From NCBI GenBank assembly GCA_003254885.1, contig QANT01003995.1, positions 1 through 64,000 on the forward strand: a DNA stretch of 64,000 bases, written 5' to 3'. Position 1 is the first letter of the stretch; each line of letters starts with the position of its first letter. The notes under the pieces are model-generated. The model was not told the origin of the DNA, ran no database searches, and was given only the letters and a program-made list of their open reading frames with translations. Of the stretch, positions 1 through 13,199 are shown one piece after another. Origin of the DNA: Purshia tridentata. Taxonomy: Eukaryota > Streptophyta > Magnoliopsida > Rosales > Rosaceae. A program made the position numbers and the translations under genes.

Positions 1-1495
1 ATGGCAATTGATAGCATCAAATCAATCAATTCTTTTCTTTCTTACTATTATTCATGTTTTGCATTCATTTAAATATAATTTATCCCAATTTTGGCGATTA
101 ACCATTTCCATGATTATTCTCACAGAGGGGTACATAACTTCGAAAATAACTTACTAGTTGTTTGTAACATGTTGTATATAACATCTCTCATATTGAACTA
201 CTCCCGAGGGTAGATTGCATGTTGTATATAACTTGGCTCTTGGCAACTGTATATGTCATGTGGTAACTTTGGAGTGGCTGAGAGATTTGAACCTCTTAGA
301 CAAGAATGATCTTCCAAGGCCACGGCCAATATACCCAAATGGTTGTATCTCACAAAAATGGAGTGAGATCACACCCACACTTATGATGATTAGGTGCAAT
401 GCGCCCATTTCGCACAAGTTTTTCCCCAATTAAGACGATGGTGCACAAAATTTGTTTAACATAAAAAGGCTTTGAATTTGATAATTTCAGAAAATTAAGT
501 TTATAGATTATTTGCGAGTGTCAAACTCTACTCTTAAGAGGAGATGTCAGCTAATGACATTTCAACTCATAGATGATAGTTTATTAACAAAAAAGAAAAG
601 TAAAGAGGTCTCAAGTCCAAAATTCATTTCGTTTTTTCAAATAAGATATGATAAGAAATTATTGTAAATTTTGATTGCCTCGATTATACTGTAGCTACAT
701 AAGTATTCTTTGAAGAGTAATACTAGCTTATAAGTTTGGAACTATAAGTTTTAGAAGGGTAAACTAAATTTTTGGTTCCTTTGTTTTGGTTCGAAATCAT
801 GTTTGGTTCTTGTAATTTCAATTTTCTCAATTTAGTCTAGTGATTTAAAACCCAGGATTTGTGCAAAGGATGGGTAGCCATAGTGGATGGTACCATTGAT
901 GATTGGGACCAAAGGGTCCGTCAGCACATTTGTCGTGGGTTAAAGTGTTTGGTATAAACAAGTTATCAAAATCTTCAAGGTCTGAGAATTGAGGCCAAAA
1001 ATGTGATGGTCATTGGGTACAAGACGAAAACGGCAAATTGAGGAAAAACACCAACAACTTTCCAAAACATTTTGTCAACATTTCCTAAGCATAACTTCAC
1101 ACATTTTACAAAAGCATCTCATCTCCATTTTACAAAAGCATATCATTTTCTTTTTTTGGGTGGATAACAAATTGTATAATATTACTGAAAAATGTTTTTC
1201 TGTATGTGTCATTAAAGGAATAATGAGAATTGTGAGGCTTACATAGGTTTCACAAAAAATCAACAATCACCTTCTTAATATTTTAAAAATTTGTAAGAAG
1301 CTACAATTTAGAAATGAAAATTCGTAAGAAGTGACAATTGAGAAGTGAAAATAAAAATTCCTTTTTTTTTTTTTGGGTCTTTCATAGTACGTATACAAAA
1401 AATCTATAGAAATTTAGGATTAAGTACCTAGTTTTAATGCTTTTTTAGAAAATCAGTTTTGCTTATAATTTTTAGGTTTGACTACTAACTATTGA
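1..1495. other. AT-rich intergenic DNA, no gene seen
   Basis: No open frame here has recognisable protein similarity or codon structure. The short frames at 215-433 and 1013-1246 look like chance. The stretch holds poly-T and poly-A runs only. Confidence 0.6.
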
Positions 1496-1887
1496 ACTTA
1501 ATTTTTAGAATAGGTCACAAATTTAAAACCCATTTGTTTTGGACTTTATTTGTTTGACAAATTTGCCCTTTTATTGTCTTTTGGCCCACATATGATGGGT
1601 ATTTGATAAAATTTATAAAGTTTTGACAAAATTATCTTTGATACTTTTATATTGTTTTAGAAATTAGTTAATATAGTCTCAACTTCAGTTTACTTAATTT
1701 TTAGAATAGGTTACAAATTTAAAGCCCATTTGTTTTGGACTTTATTTGTTTGACAAATTTGCCCTTCTATTGTCTTTTGGCCCACATATGATGGGTCTTT
1801 GATAAAATTTATAAAGTTTTGACAAAATTATCTTTGATACTTTTATATTGTCTTACAAATTAGTTAATATAGTCTCAACTTCAGTTT
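1496..1887. repeat. Two-copy 196-bp tandem duplication
   Basis: Copies at 1496-1691 and 1692-1887 are offset by exactly 196 bp and differ at only a few positions (for example taggtcaca against taggttaca, and tatttgat against tctttgat). No coding content. The near-identity points to a recent duplication. Confidence 0.9.
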
Positions 1888-2064
1888 TAATTGTGACTGT
1901 ACGACACTCAACTTCAAATTTGGTTGTGACTGAATGACAGTCACAGCTAAATTGTGATACAGTCACAGTTAGGTTGTGACTGAATTGAAATTTTTTTAAA
2001 GAGAAATTGTATTACAATATAGTATAAATAGAGGTCAAAACAATATTTTTACTCAAAATAATAC

Positions 2065-2182
2065 TTAGCATAGTAGTGTGAGTTGTCTTTTTCAACTTAC
2101 CAAGACAATTACAAATTAGCATAGTGGTGAGAGTTGTCTTTTTCAACTTAGCATAGTGGTGAGAGTTGTCTTTTTCAACTTA
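2065..2182. repeat. Short tandem repeat, about 33-50 bp, three copies
   Basis: The unit beginning ttagcatagtggtgagagtt and ending tttcaactta occurs at 2065-2099, 2116-2150 and 2148-2182. The last two overlap at the junction. Around it (1900-2240) short motifs of the type ttgtgactg and agtcacag recur on both strands, so the area is simple and repeat-rich. Confidence 0.8.
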
Positions 2183-4470
2183 CTAAGACAAGTACAACTA
2201 AATTGTAAGATAGTCACAGTTAATATGTGATTGGATTGAATTTTTTTAGTTTTAATACAATATAATATAAATTAATGTAATAGTATGGATGTAATATATA
2301 TATATTTTATTGTAGTGGCATGTGATGTAATATTTGTAAATTATTGTGCTATTTACTATATTATTATGTTTGACTTTTCAACTAGTACCTAATCTAAAAT
2401 GCTATTAAATTTTGGTACATAAACTAAAAAATTATTAAAATTTAGTATTTAAAGTCAATTAACCTTAATTTTTTTAATAATACTTTAATAATAAATTTGA
2501 TTCGAAGAATTTAATTCACTCTTCTAATTTATTTTAAAGAATTCATTTAAAAAATTTGATGAATTCCTACTTGACACAACAAATGAAACATCTAAAATTA
2601 TTTGAAGAGTATGTTGAATATGTTATCTTATTGGATTTGCCATCACTTTACTCAAAATGTTTTTTCATTTTCTTTCGTTTTCTAACATTATTATCATTGG
2701 GGTGATGAAGTTAACGTGGATTTTGGAGACAGAGAGCTATCAACGGGGGGTCGTGATGAAAAAGATAGACTACACGTGGCGTGAGAATCATGTGCACTTT
2801 GTCACGGTCGTACAAGAGTGGGTGGGTCCACATGGCAGTTGCCAGAGAATGGATGTTGAAGTTGGGCTATTAGAATATGCGATCTTCCTGTTTTTAGTTA
2901 AGTCTTTAATCAAAATGACGCTTTAACCCTTTCTTTCTTCTCAAAGACCTTGTCGGTTGAGCTCCATTTACTGTACCTACCGCCCCAGCTGTCAGCCTGT
3001 CACCTTGTTTGTATCGATGTAACTTTGGCTAATTAATGGCTAGATATATCCATTAAGACTCATAATCATATATTAACCAAAATCAGACGCTTGTAATCTG
3101 ATTTTTGACCAATTTCTAGAATAAAATTTTCAGTTTAATCCATATTTTCCAACTAATATACGTATTTAATTACCTGCATCTGTCGAGGTCAGGCCACAAG
3201 AAAATCTGGGACGACTTTTCTTTTCAGAAATAACTGCCAGCTGGGGGAGGGGGGGGTGTCTTAGATATTAGGAGGGAAATGTAGTGGGAGAGACAAGCAG
3301 CCCATCAGGTAAAGCGCCGTTACCCTCCGCGAAGGTCGCTAGCATTGTCGTAAAATCAAACACAAACCATGGGCACATTCGTAATTAGCATGAGCACTAC
3401 TAAATCCTTGCTAGTTGCTCGTCTGGCGTGGCGTGAGCGCTTGAGGCCAAACAGGAAAGACCTTCGGAGTTGTCTGCAAACAATGCAGGGACAAATAACA
3501 CCGAAGCAGTGAGTGAGAGCTAATATCCCAATAATAAAAAACTAAAAGGATTTAGATGGAGATAGAGAGTGAGTGAGTGAGTGGAAGTTCTCAGAGACTC
3601 AGTCTGACTCAGAGACCTCTCTATTTCTCTCTCTTTTTTTCTGCTCAAAACCTTCCAAAATCCACACACAAATAGAGGACGAGGAGGGGAGGAGGGAGCA
3701 AGAAGAAGAAGAAACTCGTGTCCGCAAAGCAATGCCTGCTGCTCCCAAAATCCGATGCTCCTGTTCGCCTTCTCACGGATTCTGACGCTTCTTTCTGTTT
3801 CATGCAATTAATAAACCAAAAAAAAAAGGCCCAAATATTGCAGAAAATTACAGGGGCTGCTGTTGCGGAGGAGGTGAAAGCTTCATATTCATTTGCATTT
3901 TGAGCTTTCTCTAACAATTTCGCATATTTATTTTTGCATTCTCTGATTCTGTAGCTTCAAAGTCGTTCCAGAATTTTCTGGTGAGCGACCTGAAGATTCC
4001 GGCGAGGAACGGTGAGGTGACGGCGATATGTTTGCTTTTGTTTTCAGTATTTCTTCGTGTTGAAGAGATAAAGCAAACGATACATTTTTGTGCTTTTGTT
4101 TATTTTGGCGTTGAAAAGCGAGTCAAGAAGCGTAAAGGATAAAATTGGAGATTTCGTTATCTGATTGTTTGCTTTCTCTTGGCTGCAGTTGAAATGCTCT
4201 CTCAAGTGTTCTCGAGCAACGGAAGCTGAAGATCTCCAATGGAAATGCGATTTCTGAAAAATTTCCTCCACCGACCGAGCCTCTGATCCAGCTCGACGAC
4301 ACAAATCGCCGAATTTTCAATTTTTCAGAGTAAGTTTTGCTTTAAAACTTCAATTTTGGTCCATATCTTCTTCATTAGCGTCAAATTGAATTAATGGTAG
4401 TAAAATACAACCTTTAGCAGCGAACTTTTAGTTGATACAAAGTCGGAGTTTGGTTTTTTGAGCGGCGAAA
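2183..4470. other. Intergenic DNA and 5' leader of the MCA1-like gene
   Basis: AT-rich to about 3200, then GC-richer from about 3290. A GAGT microsatellite lies at 3565-3583, with CT/GA-rich and GAAGAA-rich sequence at 3610-3720, which is typical of plant 5' leaders. A plausible leader intron ends at a pyrimidine-rich acceptor near 4188 (ggctgcag). Small frames in this region are not conserved proteins. The transcription start cannot be fixed from sequence alone. Confidence 0.45.
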
Positions 4471-7400
4471 ATGGCGTCGTCGTGGGACCACTTCGGGGAG
4501 ATTGCGAATGTGGCCCAACTGACGGGCCTCGACGCAGTGCGGCTGATCGGAATGATCGTGAAGGCGGCGAGCACGGCGCGAATGCACAAGAAGAACTGCA
4601 GGCAATTCGCGCAGCATCTGAAGCTGATCGGGAACTTGTTGGAGCAGCTCAAGATCTCGGAGCTTAAGCGGTACCCGGAGACGCGCGAGCCGCTGGAGCA
4701 GCTCGAGGATGCTCTGAGAAGGTCCTACATTTTGGTCAACAGCTGCCAGGACCGGAGCTATCTTTATCTGCTTGCAATGGGGTGGAACATTGTGTACCAG
4801 TTCAGGAAGGCTCAGAATGAAATTGATAGATACTTGAAGCTCGTACCTCTCATTACTCTAGTCGACAATGCTCGAGTCAGGGTATTCAATTTTTTCTTAT
4901 TATTGTTTGTTCCTGCTCTTGTTTTTCATGCAATTGTTCTTGTTATTATTGTTTTTGTTTTATTATCTTTCTTGAATTGGACATTTTAGTTAGATTATGC
5001 ACCATGCACTGTTCATTACAATTCGCAAAAGTTCATTAGATTTCCATAAAAGACGATTTGAAAAATATGTAATTGAAGTTCAAACTACTGCTTGATGCTT
5101 TACTTCTTTGTTGGAAGTCTAATTTACTCAATCTTTAGGTGGGGTACCAAATGTTGAAGAGACAAAGATGGCTTACTGTGAGTGAGTAGCTGGGATGTCT
5201 AGTCTACTCGTTGCTTTTGTTAGAGTATCAGATGTTTGAGTGACAGAGATGGCTTATTGTGAGTAGGTTTAAGAAATGGGGAGTAGGTTTTGTGAAGCTT
5301 GTCATATGTTATTTATTTATTTGTTATTTGCTACCACTGAACTTTGCTTTCCATTGATGTATGAATGACCCAGGTTGGGCACTGAATCTATGATTGAACG
5401 TTAAGTCTAAGAATTTGTAATCTGTTACAAAATACAGTTAGCACTATATTTCTTCAATGACAAGAACGTGCAGCTTTTACATTTTCTTTGCCCCAAATCA
5501 ACAAGAATCTGCATTTCTCCCTATAAATGAGACTAACTTATTTGTTTAACGTTGCCATTTCATTGGCTGTTCCTGCACTTATATAACAGTTTAACCTGAT
5601 TCAAGTTCATTTATTCTTCTCTCAAAACCACAGGAGAGACTGGATGACATTGAAAAGGATCAACGTGAGTACACATTGGATGAAGAGGACAGAAAGGTGC
5701 AGGATGTGATACTTAAACCAGATCCCTGTAAAAATGATGCTGTAGTGTTGAAGAAAACACTTTCGTGCTCCTATCCGAACTTGCCTTTTAATAAGGCACT
5801 TCAAAAGGAAAATGAAAAGCTTCAACTTGAACTGCAACGGTCGCAAGCTACTTATGATGTTAATCAATGTCAAGTAATTCAGCGCTTGATAGAAGTAACA
5901 GAATCTGTCGCTGCAAACTCTTCCCCCGAAAAAAAGCATAATCAAACAGAACAGGATTATTCAGATGGAAATAGTAAGAAAAAACATTCATCTGATGAAA
6001 GCTATCATAAAAGTGATTCTCGAAAAACTTCAAGGTTAGTTTTTTGTTGTTTTTAGTGCATTTTTTATTTCCATTTAGTCAAGACAGCACAAATAAAATT
6101 TTACTGATGCAATTGGTGAACGTAATGATGGTTATATACATATTCCAATTTCAATCTCTCAACAACTCAACATTGAATAATCTCCCCCAATCAGATTTTT
6201 ATGATGTCCAGAGGCATATAGATTATGAAAGGAATTCAGATTTTTCATTTCTTTATGCACTCACATCAGGTTGTAAAAACTTTTGGGGTCTTTGAAAATC
6301 TGATACCACATTTATTTGTGCAGAAACACATCTTCAGTTTCGTCTGGACATGATCTGCTGTCAACTGGAGGTTCACATCGCCATGAAGAATGGAATAATG
6401 ATCTACTGGGATGTTGCTCGGAACCATCTTTGTGTAAGTTCCTTTTCTGCTTTGAATATTCTGACTCTGACATTTGGAGGTTATTTTCATTCCCCACTTA
6501 TTTTCCACTCAGTTTATTCTATTATTGCACATGAGATGCATGTGTGTAAGGTTTTTTAGATCTGGGATGGGTTTCTCATGAGTCTAGGGTGCATTTCAAA
6601 GTAAGTTCTGGTGATATATATACTATTACTCTCAACTAAATGCTTTAGAATATGGTCAGGGTTCAGGTGGTCAAACAAGAGCATCATAAGACACAAAGCA
6701 CTAAAACTATCTCTATATCAAATGTTTAAACAGCAAACTGTTCTGTATATGCTAAAATTTTGCCATCCATCTAAGCTAAGCAGAGTATTTCCTCTGCAGG
6801 TATAAAGACATTCTTCTATCCTTGTGGGACATTTTCCAAAATTGCTTCTGTGGCAACTAACAGGCATATGTGTAAGTTGGCTCTGGATTCTCTAAACTAT
6901 CATTGCACCCTAATAGCTTAAGGAATGGGTGAACAATGCATATCAAGCTAACACCACTGCTCACATTCAGTTCGATTTTGCATGTGAAGTGCACACAGGA
7001 AAACATACATATGGATTGCAGTGAGAGGTTTTGAACCAAAAAGTTCTCAGAATCAAAGCTCCTCTGATGTCATTTAATACTACATTGTATACAAAAGATT
7101 TTTGGGTATGGTATAGATTGCAATGTTGCCTGAATTGTGCAGTATCAGCTCACATGCGATGCAGAAAAACCAGATGATTTTTGAACAAGACCTATGGAAA
7201 AATTTTCATAATGCTAGTTCATCAACATCTCAGTTTTCTTGTGCTACTGACACATTTATTAGAGTGGGTTTTCCAAATCCTCACTTCTATCTTAGGTTTT
7301 CCAGCACTCAGCAAGGCTTTACATGATATCCTGGTGACAACTGATGAGTTGTGATACCATTATAGTTGTGATGAGGCCATAATTTTGAATGTGCCATGAT

Positions 7401-8352
7401 TTAGTTTAAGAAAGATAGTATATTTGTGGCTTGTGGAGTATATACATAGCAAAACAACTTTTGTTCCATTAATTGAAGCTAAGAGCATTATTTCCTCCCT
7501 TTGTTCTGTTAAATAAAATTTCAATGCTGCAATCTTGACGTACACTTGGTTTTGGTATTATTTGGAAACTCATACATAAATTTTTCTGGTTATTATCAGC
7601 TTCAGCAGAAGCATGTAACGAATTGATGGCATATTCGTTAGTATTGTCATGCTGTTGCTATACATGCTGCATTAGAAGGAAGCTTCGCAAGACGTTGAAT
7701 ATCTCGGTAAGGCCTTTTCCATTTCCACTCTTAAAAGATAAAATCATGGTAATTCATCTTCCTCACTGCATGGTAATGATCTTGTTGTGGCATGTATTAT
7801 GAGACATGACAGGAACCCACTTTAATCATTCTCCTTTTGTGTGTCTCTCAAATAGGCTAATATTAATGAAAATGATAGTTCATTGCTGTTAACACATACA
7901 TGGTCTCAGACTCTCAGCACATCAGCCATAGACAGTATGATCATATTACTGTGATAGATTTGAATGTGGAATTAGACACATCCATGAACGCTATGACTGA
8001 CATTTACACACTTATTTGTATGATGTTTTATTACTAGATCCTAATAATAGTTCTGCTCTTTCTTGTTTCTTTCTTTTGCAGGGAGGCTTTATTGATGACT
8101 TCCTTTCACATTTTATGTGTTGCTGCTGTGCCCTTGTCCAAGAATGGCGAGAAGTTGAAATGCGTGGGATTGCTTACGGTATGTGCTTTCATGCTATAAC
8201 CTTCATATTTTTGCTTGAACCTCGTTGTTAACTTGTATATAAACACAGTATTAAGATCTATAATCTTAGACTGATCACTACTTCCAAACCAACTTGCAGG
8301 TCCTGAGAAGACAAAAATAAGCCCTCCACCGTCACAATACATGGAATCCTAA
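4471..8352 (+). CDS. MCA1: MCA1-like mechanosensitive Ca2+ channel component (PLAC8 domain)
   Basis: Seven exons join in frame: 4471-4881, 5634-6034, 6324-6433, 6800-6871, 7600-7706, 8082-8178 and 8300-8352, all with GT..AG introns. They give 416 aa; Arabidopsis MCA1 is about 420 aa. The N-terminal half (residues 1-137, exon 1) begins MASSWDHFGEIANVAQLTGL and matches the ARPK-like domain of MCA proteins. Exon 2 encodes the charged, coiled-coil-prone middle. The C-terminal third (about 300-400) is the cysteine-rich PLAC8 region, with GCCSEPSLC, a CCCYTCC cluster and MCCCCALVQEWREVE. MCA proteins are plasma-membrane proteins that mediate stretch-associated Ca2+ influx and complement yeast mid1. 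The first ATG of the exon is used because it matches the family N-terminus. MCA2 is the alternative name. Intron 1 (752 nt) has a short internal duplication near 5140-5270. Confidence 0.93.
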
Positions 8353-11014
8353 GTGATAACGAAAGCGTTGTTGTTCAGACCTCTTGAGCTTCATCTACTT
8401 TGAAAACCTAATGTAGAGGTAATAATGACTAGTTACTACTGTCACAGGCAACTTACTTTGGGATTTTATGTGTCATTATCTTACCCATATGTAAATTAGC
8501 TTTTTTCTCGATTTTTTAGATTCAGCGCATTGTGTATCATAGACTTCATTTCTCTATATTTTAAAAATTAGTGTAGAGGTGTTTGATTTAATCAGTTGGT
8601 TTTAAATAATTGTATTTACTGGGTGTTGGCACAAGGGGTTGATGGATCCACACTTGTGGGTTGCTTGAAGAGGTTTGTTGAATCAGAAAATTATCAGAAA
8701 ATCATCATAAAATCTTGTTTTTTAAAGTATTACCTGAACATCACGCTTGCATTCGCAATCAGATACATAGGAACTGATCACCAATATCTTATTTTTAATT
8801 AGAGACTACAGTTGACTTTCTCTTTTACTCCAAGAGGTCATCTGTCTCAGTCGCACTGTTTGCTTTGAGCCAACAGACGACAAATCATAATGGTTTTGGT
8901 GAACTAGTCCTTTTCTATCCAAAAGGAAAAATGTCCTTCCTGTTACAGGTTGTCAGTAGGGCCACGTGTTAGAATAGAACAACTCCACCAATCCCATTTT
9001 CATTGAAAAAAACCAAATAACATTTTTGGTCTTGGCTTTTTTTACTTTTTAGTCTTATAATTTTTTATATAATAGCAATTACGTTCAAATAACAGCGTGT
9101 AATTTGTTGACAGAAAATTCGATTTGGAAGCTCGTGCTTCATACATGAGCGACATTTCAAACATTTCTACCTAGATGTATATTTAAACTCCAATCCGTCA
9201 CATAGCATATTCAATCTTAGGTTGAAGCTTTTTATTTTTTCAAATTGATTAAGTTCAATGATAGGTATGGGCTTACATAAGTATCTAAGAGGAGGAAGAT
9301 ATTCGAAATGCTACTTATGTGCAAAGAGCAACGAGGTTGATAAGTAGGACTTCATTGCTATTGTATTGGAAATATGAGACTGATATTATCAAAATTTAAA
9401 AAACATGACCAAAATGAAAGTATCATTTGAGTTTTGGCCAAATAAAAGGGTACAAGTCCATAGTTGCCTTCGACTCTATCTTTTTGAGTGACATGTCCAT
9501 TTAGTTCCACTAGACCTCGACTAGGTGATAAGCCTTTTGGTAACATCCTCTTTGGGCTTCTTCTTAACGGATATAGCTTTGAAATCGAGTCTGTACTTCA
9601 TTTTCTACACCTATTATGAGAGCAAGAAGTCATGACGAGACCTTAAATTTATATTAGCAACTAGCTATAATCTAGTGATATTTTTTTATACTTAGTTGAA
9701 AAATGACTGAAGTTCGAAATTTCTACCCAAATAAAAAATCGTTCAACTTGAAATTCATAACCTCAAAATTATTAAATTCGGTTTTACAATATGCTGCATT
9801 TTATTGGTCATTAAAAAGTGGTTACCAAAACAAAAAGAAATTATCGGAATTGATTGATTTTATAAAAAGACAATGCTAGGGTGCTCTAAAAATGGGTGCT
9901 TTAACCACGTGGCATTGTCACATAAGCTTTTACAAAGATAATTTTGTCCTGGCTTAAAATCTTGTAAAACTGAAATTACAAATAGAAATGTAAAAAAATT
10001 TCCATAAATTAATTAACAAATACATCTTTAAAACAAGAAACTTAATTAACAGCATTGTGAAGAATAATGAGTCGATCTGGCATAGTGGCATATCAAACAA
10101 TTAAAAGAAAGAACCTTTAATATAGTATTACAAACAAATTGTATATAATTAAGATTGCAAAGAGCTCAAACCACACAACCCAAATCGAGAATATGACTTC
10201 TTTCTTAACTTAATTGCTGAATTAATATTGTACAGCTACATTCGAAGCTTGCTGGAATTTTGAGCTTGATTAAAATATTGTAAAATTTAGATTACAAAGA
10301 GAGATTTAAAAAAAGTACTTAATTTTAAACTCCCTAATTACATACAAAATTTGTCTAAACTTCCATTAATATAAAAACTCTCAAAACCTCGTAATACTTA
10401 CAATTTCTTTTATACCCTCATATTCATGTTTAAAATGTCATATAATAAAGGGTCATTTAAAAATAAGTTAATAAAAAATTTCAATATTAAAAATATCTGG
10501 TTTGTCGGTATTTATGTTAAAATTTCAATATTTTATCTTTCCACCACACTCCACGTAGTAAGATCTCTTTTTTATTTTTAAAATTTTATTTTAATGGTTA
10601 TATTTTATTTTTTTGCCCTAACAAAATTTCACAATTTTTTTTAAAGTCAGGTTATTTTGGGTAAATAAAAAAAGTCTATAAGACTAAAAATGTTTCTTAA
10701 CTTTATAATAGTAAAGATAAGTGTGAATTGTTAATTTATTTTATCCATTGTCTGTTAGCCTATTGCCAAAGCATAGTGCCCTATGATTGCATGATAGCCT
10801 CCCCATTCAAATCCCTTTTTAATAAAAGTCCTTACGTAAGTCAAATAATTAAGTTGAATTGTAGACCACAGGAATCCCTTTCCCCTTGTGGTCAGTCTTT
10901 TATGCACGCCAGACATATGCATAGCCTTTAGTCATATCTCAATTAACATATAGAAATTTATTGAATACCTCCAAAGGAGTGAAGCTCCCTTTTATAGTCC
11001 CTATTTGTTTTAGT
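8353..11014. other. 3' flank of the MCA1-like gene and AT-rich intergenic DNA
   Basis: No gene seen. The first few hundred bases are presumably the 3' untranslated region. A short imperfect palindromic segment with gacaatgc and gcattgtc ends lies at about 9880-9921 and may be a transposon remnant. The remaining frames are short and lack similarity to anything I recognise. Confidence 0.5.
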
Positions 11015-11328
11015 TAGGGATGAAAATGGGTCATTATAGGTGATTCTCGGGCAAAACAATTGATTTTGGCACATTCTTACAACTGCCTACTAACTCACTT
11101 ATTGTGTGTCGGTTGCAAGTCGATTATCAATAAAGTCGATAAGACAAATATAAGTAGATCAATTGAAATTATTAGAACAATATTTAATCAATTTCAAAAT
11201 CAACATCCGAACTAACTTTAATATGTCAGTTGGTATTATCGGTCCAATTTGGTGGGTTTTGTTGGTAGAATTCATGATTGGCCGATGATAGCCGGTAAAA
11301 CCGACCCCTTTCCATCTCTATATTTAGT
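11007..11328. mobile_element. hAT-like MITE (non-autonomous)
   Basis: An element of 306 bp (11015-11320) begins tagggatgaaaatgggtc and ends gacccctttccatctcta. These are imperfect terminal inverted repeats of the TAGGGATGG type found in plant hAT MITEs. It is flanked by 8-bp sequences gttttagt (11007-11014) and tatttagt (11321-11328) that match at 6 of 8 positions, as expected of a decayed hAT target-site duplication. It has no coding capacity. Confidence 0.65.
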
Positions 11329-11734
11329 TATCAAACTTATCATAGATATTCAATTGTCTTTAATTTTTTTCAAATTTTTTAAGGTGTGAGGGTTATTAGA
11401 GTTATTAAGTTAAGGGAATTTAAAGCTAAGTATTTATGACTAATTACTTTAAATTTTGATCAAAACTTGATAACTACACTTTAAACCCCAAGCAATGTAG
11501 AAAATAAAAAACATAAAAAATTAAAAATGCAACTCTAGAGGTGTAATTGCACAATTTAGACATATAACTGTGATCATCTGCCAATAATAAATAATTTAAA
11601 AAAATTTAGTGGGTGTGTCCGTGCGAGATTACTATTACCTTTCGGATTCGGATACGCACCTCTTTCCAATTCCCAACCAATAAACAGCAGCCACGTAAGG
11701 AGTCGCCTGAGTCCCAAGTGTCCCGACCCTCTTG

Positions 11735-11742
11735 TATAAATA
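11735..11742 (+). promoter_or_regulatory. TATA box of the SKP1 gene
   Basis: TATAAATA lies 120 nt upstream of the ATG at 11862, with a CCAAT motif near 11676. The context after it (aaggcctctcttcagttttc) is a plausible pyrimidine-rich start region. The position suits a short leader of about 90 nt. Confidence 0.6.
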
Positions 11743-11861
11743 AGGCCTCTCTTCAGTTTTCACTATCCCATTAATAATCACTAATCAGCAAGGCGAGAGC
11801 CCTTTCGTGTTTCTAGAAGGAGTAAAAGCGGTGTCGTTTCGAGGACTGTCATCAACCAACC

Positions 11862-13199
11862 ATGTCGTCGTCGTCGAAGAAGATCACCCTGAAGAGCTCG
11901 GACGGCGAGGCCTTCGAGGTCGAGGAGGCGGTGGCGCTGGAGTCGCAGACTATCAAGCACATGATCGAGGACGATTGCGCCGACAACGGCATTCCTCTGC
12001 CCAACGTGACCAGCAAGATCTTGGCCAAGGTCATCGAGTACTGCAAGAAGCATGTGGACGCCGCCAAGCCCGACGAGAAGGTCACCGAGGACGAACTCAA
12101 GACCTGGGACCAGGACTTCGTCAAGGTTGACCAGGCCACCCTCTTCGATCTCATTCTGGTACGTTTTCTTTTGATTCGATTCTCTTGGTGATTTTATTGA
12201 TTCTAGGGTCAAGATTGGGGCCCCAAGTGCTTAGGGTTGAGGTCTTTGAATTACTGCTCTTAATTGTGTTTCATTTTTGGATGTGTGTATGATTCTTTAG
12301 ACGCTAGGGTTTCTGAATTAGGGCTTGTCTATTATGCTTGGATTTGATGATGCGATCAAATTTTTTTTGCTATCGATTTAGAAAGATTTGATTCCTGAGT
12401 TTATTGGGTTATGCTGTTGTTTTCTTATGGATTCGTTAACTGCACAATGATATTGTGCCTTTTTTCCTTCTACTTCAAATTTGTGTTTTGTACTTGTGTT
12501 TTATGTTGAAGTTGAGGCAAAGTTTGCTAATATGAGAATCTGCCTCTTTCTGCCCATCTGGGATGTGCAAGTTTTTTTCTTGACAATAGCTTTCCATATT
12601 TGTAGATTGTGGTGACGAAGTTTCTTCCTGTTCTGCCTTTTCTACTTTTATTTCAAGTTTGTGTTTTGCACTTGTATTTTATGTTGAAGTTTAGGCAAAG
12701 TTTGCTAATTTTAGAATTCGCTTCTTTCTGCTGCCCATCTGGTATGTGAAAGTTTATTGCTTGACAACAGCTTTCCATATTTGTAGATTGTGGTAACGAA
12801 GTTTCTTCTTGTTATATTTCAACTAGATTTTTATGCAACATTATTATCTAGTTTTGGGTGGTGATATACAATTGTTAAGGAATTGGATATATGTCTATGA
12901 TTGTGCAGAAACTGCAAGAATCTTATTTGTTGCTTTTGATTAATTTGTGGAGGTGCCTATGGCTTTTATTTTAGTGATAGGTGAAACTAACATTGATTTT
13001 CTTTGCATGTTGCAATTGTTTACAGGCTGCAAATTACTTGAACATCAAGAGCCTGCTTGACTTGACATGCCAAACGGTTGCTGACATGATCAAGGGGAAG
13101 ACCCCAGAGGAGATTCGCAAGACCTTCAATATCAAGAATGACTTCACTCCGGAGGAAGAGGAGGAGGTTCGTCGTGAGAACCAGTGGGCATTTGAATAA
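11862..13199 (+). CDS. SKP1-like protein (ASK family), SCF ubiquitin ligase adaptor
   Basis: Two exons, 11862-12158 and 13026-13199, give 156 aa, close to Arabidopsis ASK1/ASK2. Exon 1 starts [20 protein letters not shown] and holds the Skp1 POZ/BTB fold (about residues 5-65). Exon 2 starts [19 protein letters not shown], the Skp1 dimerisation and F-box-binding half, and ends with the invariant tail of the family (RRENQWAFE). The protein bridges cullin-1 and F-box proteins in SCF E3 complexes in the nucleus and cytosol. The intron position is the one typical of ASK1/ASK2. Exon 1 is far GC-richer than its surroundings, usual for this highly expressed gene. The 867-nt intron carries an internal duplication, listed separately. 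Confidence 0.96.
12468..12812. repeat. Diverged tandem duplication inside the SKP1 intron
   Basis: About 165-173 bp at 12468-12632 recurs at 12640-12812. Shared blocks include atgttgaagtt, ggcaaagtttgctaat and agctttccatatttgtagat, with scattered substitutions and small indels. It enlarges the single intron and is non-coding. Confidence 0.85.
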
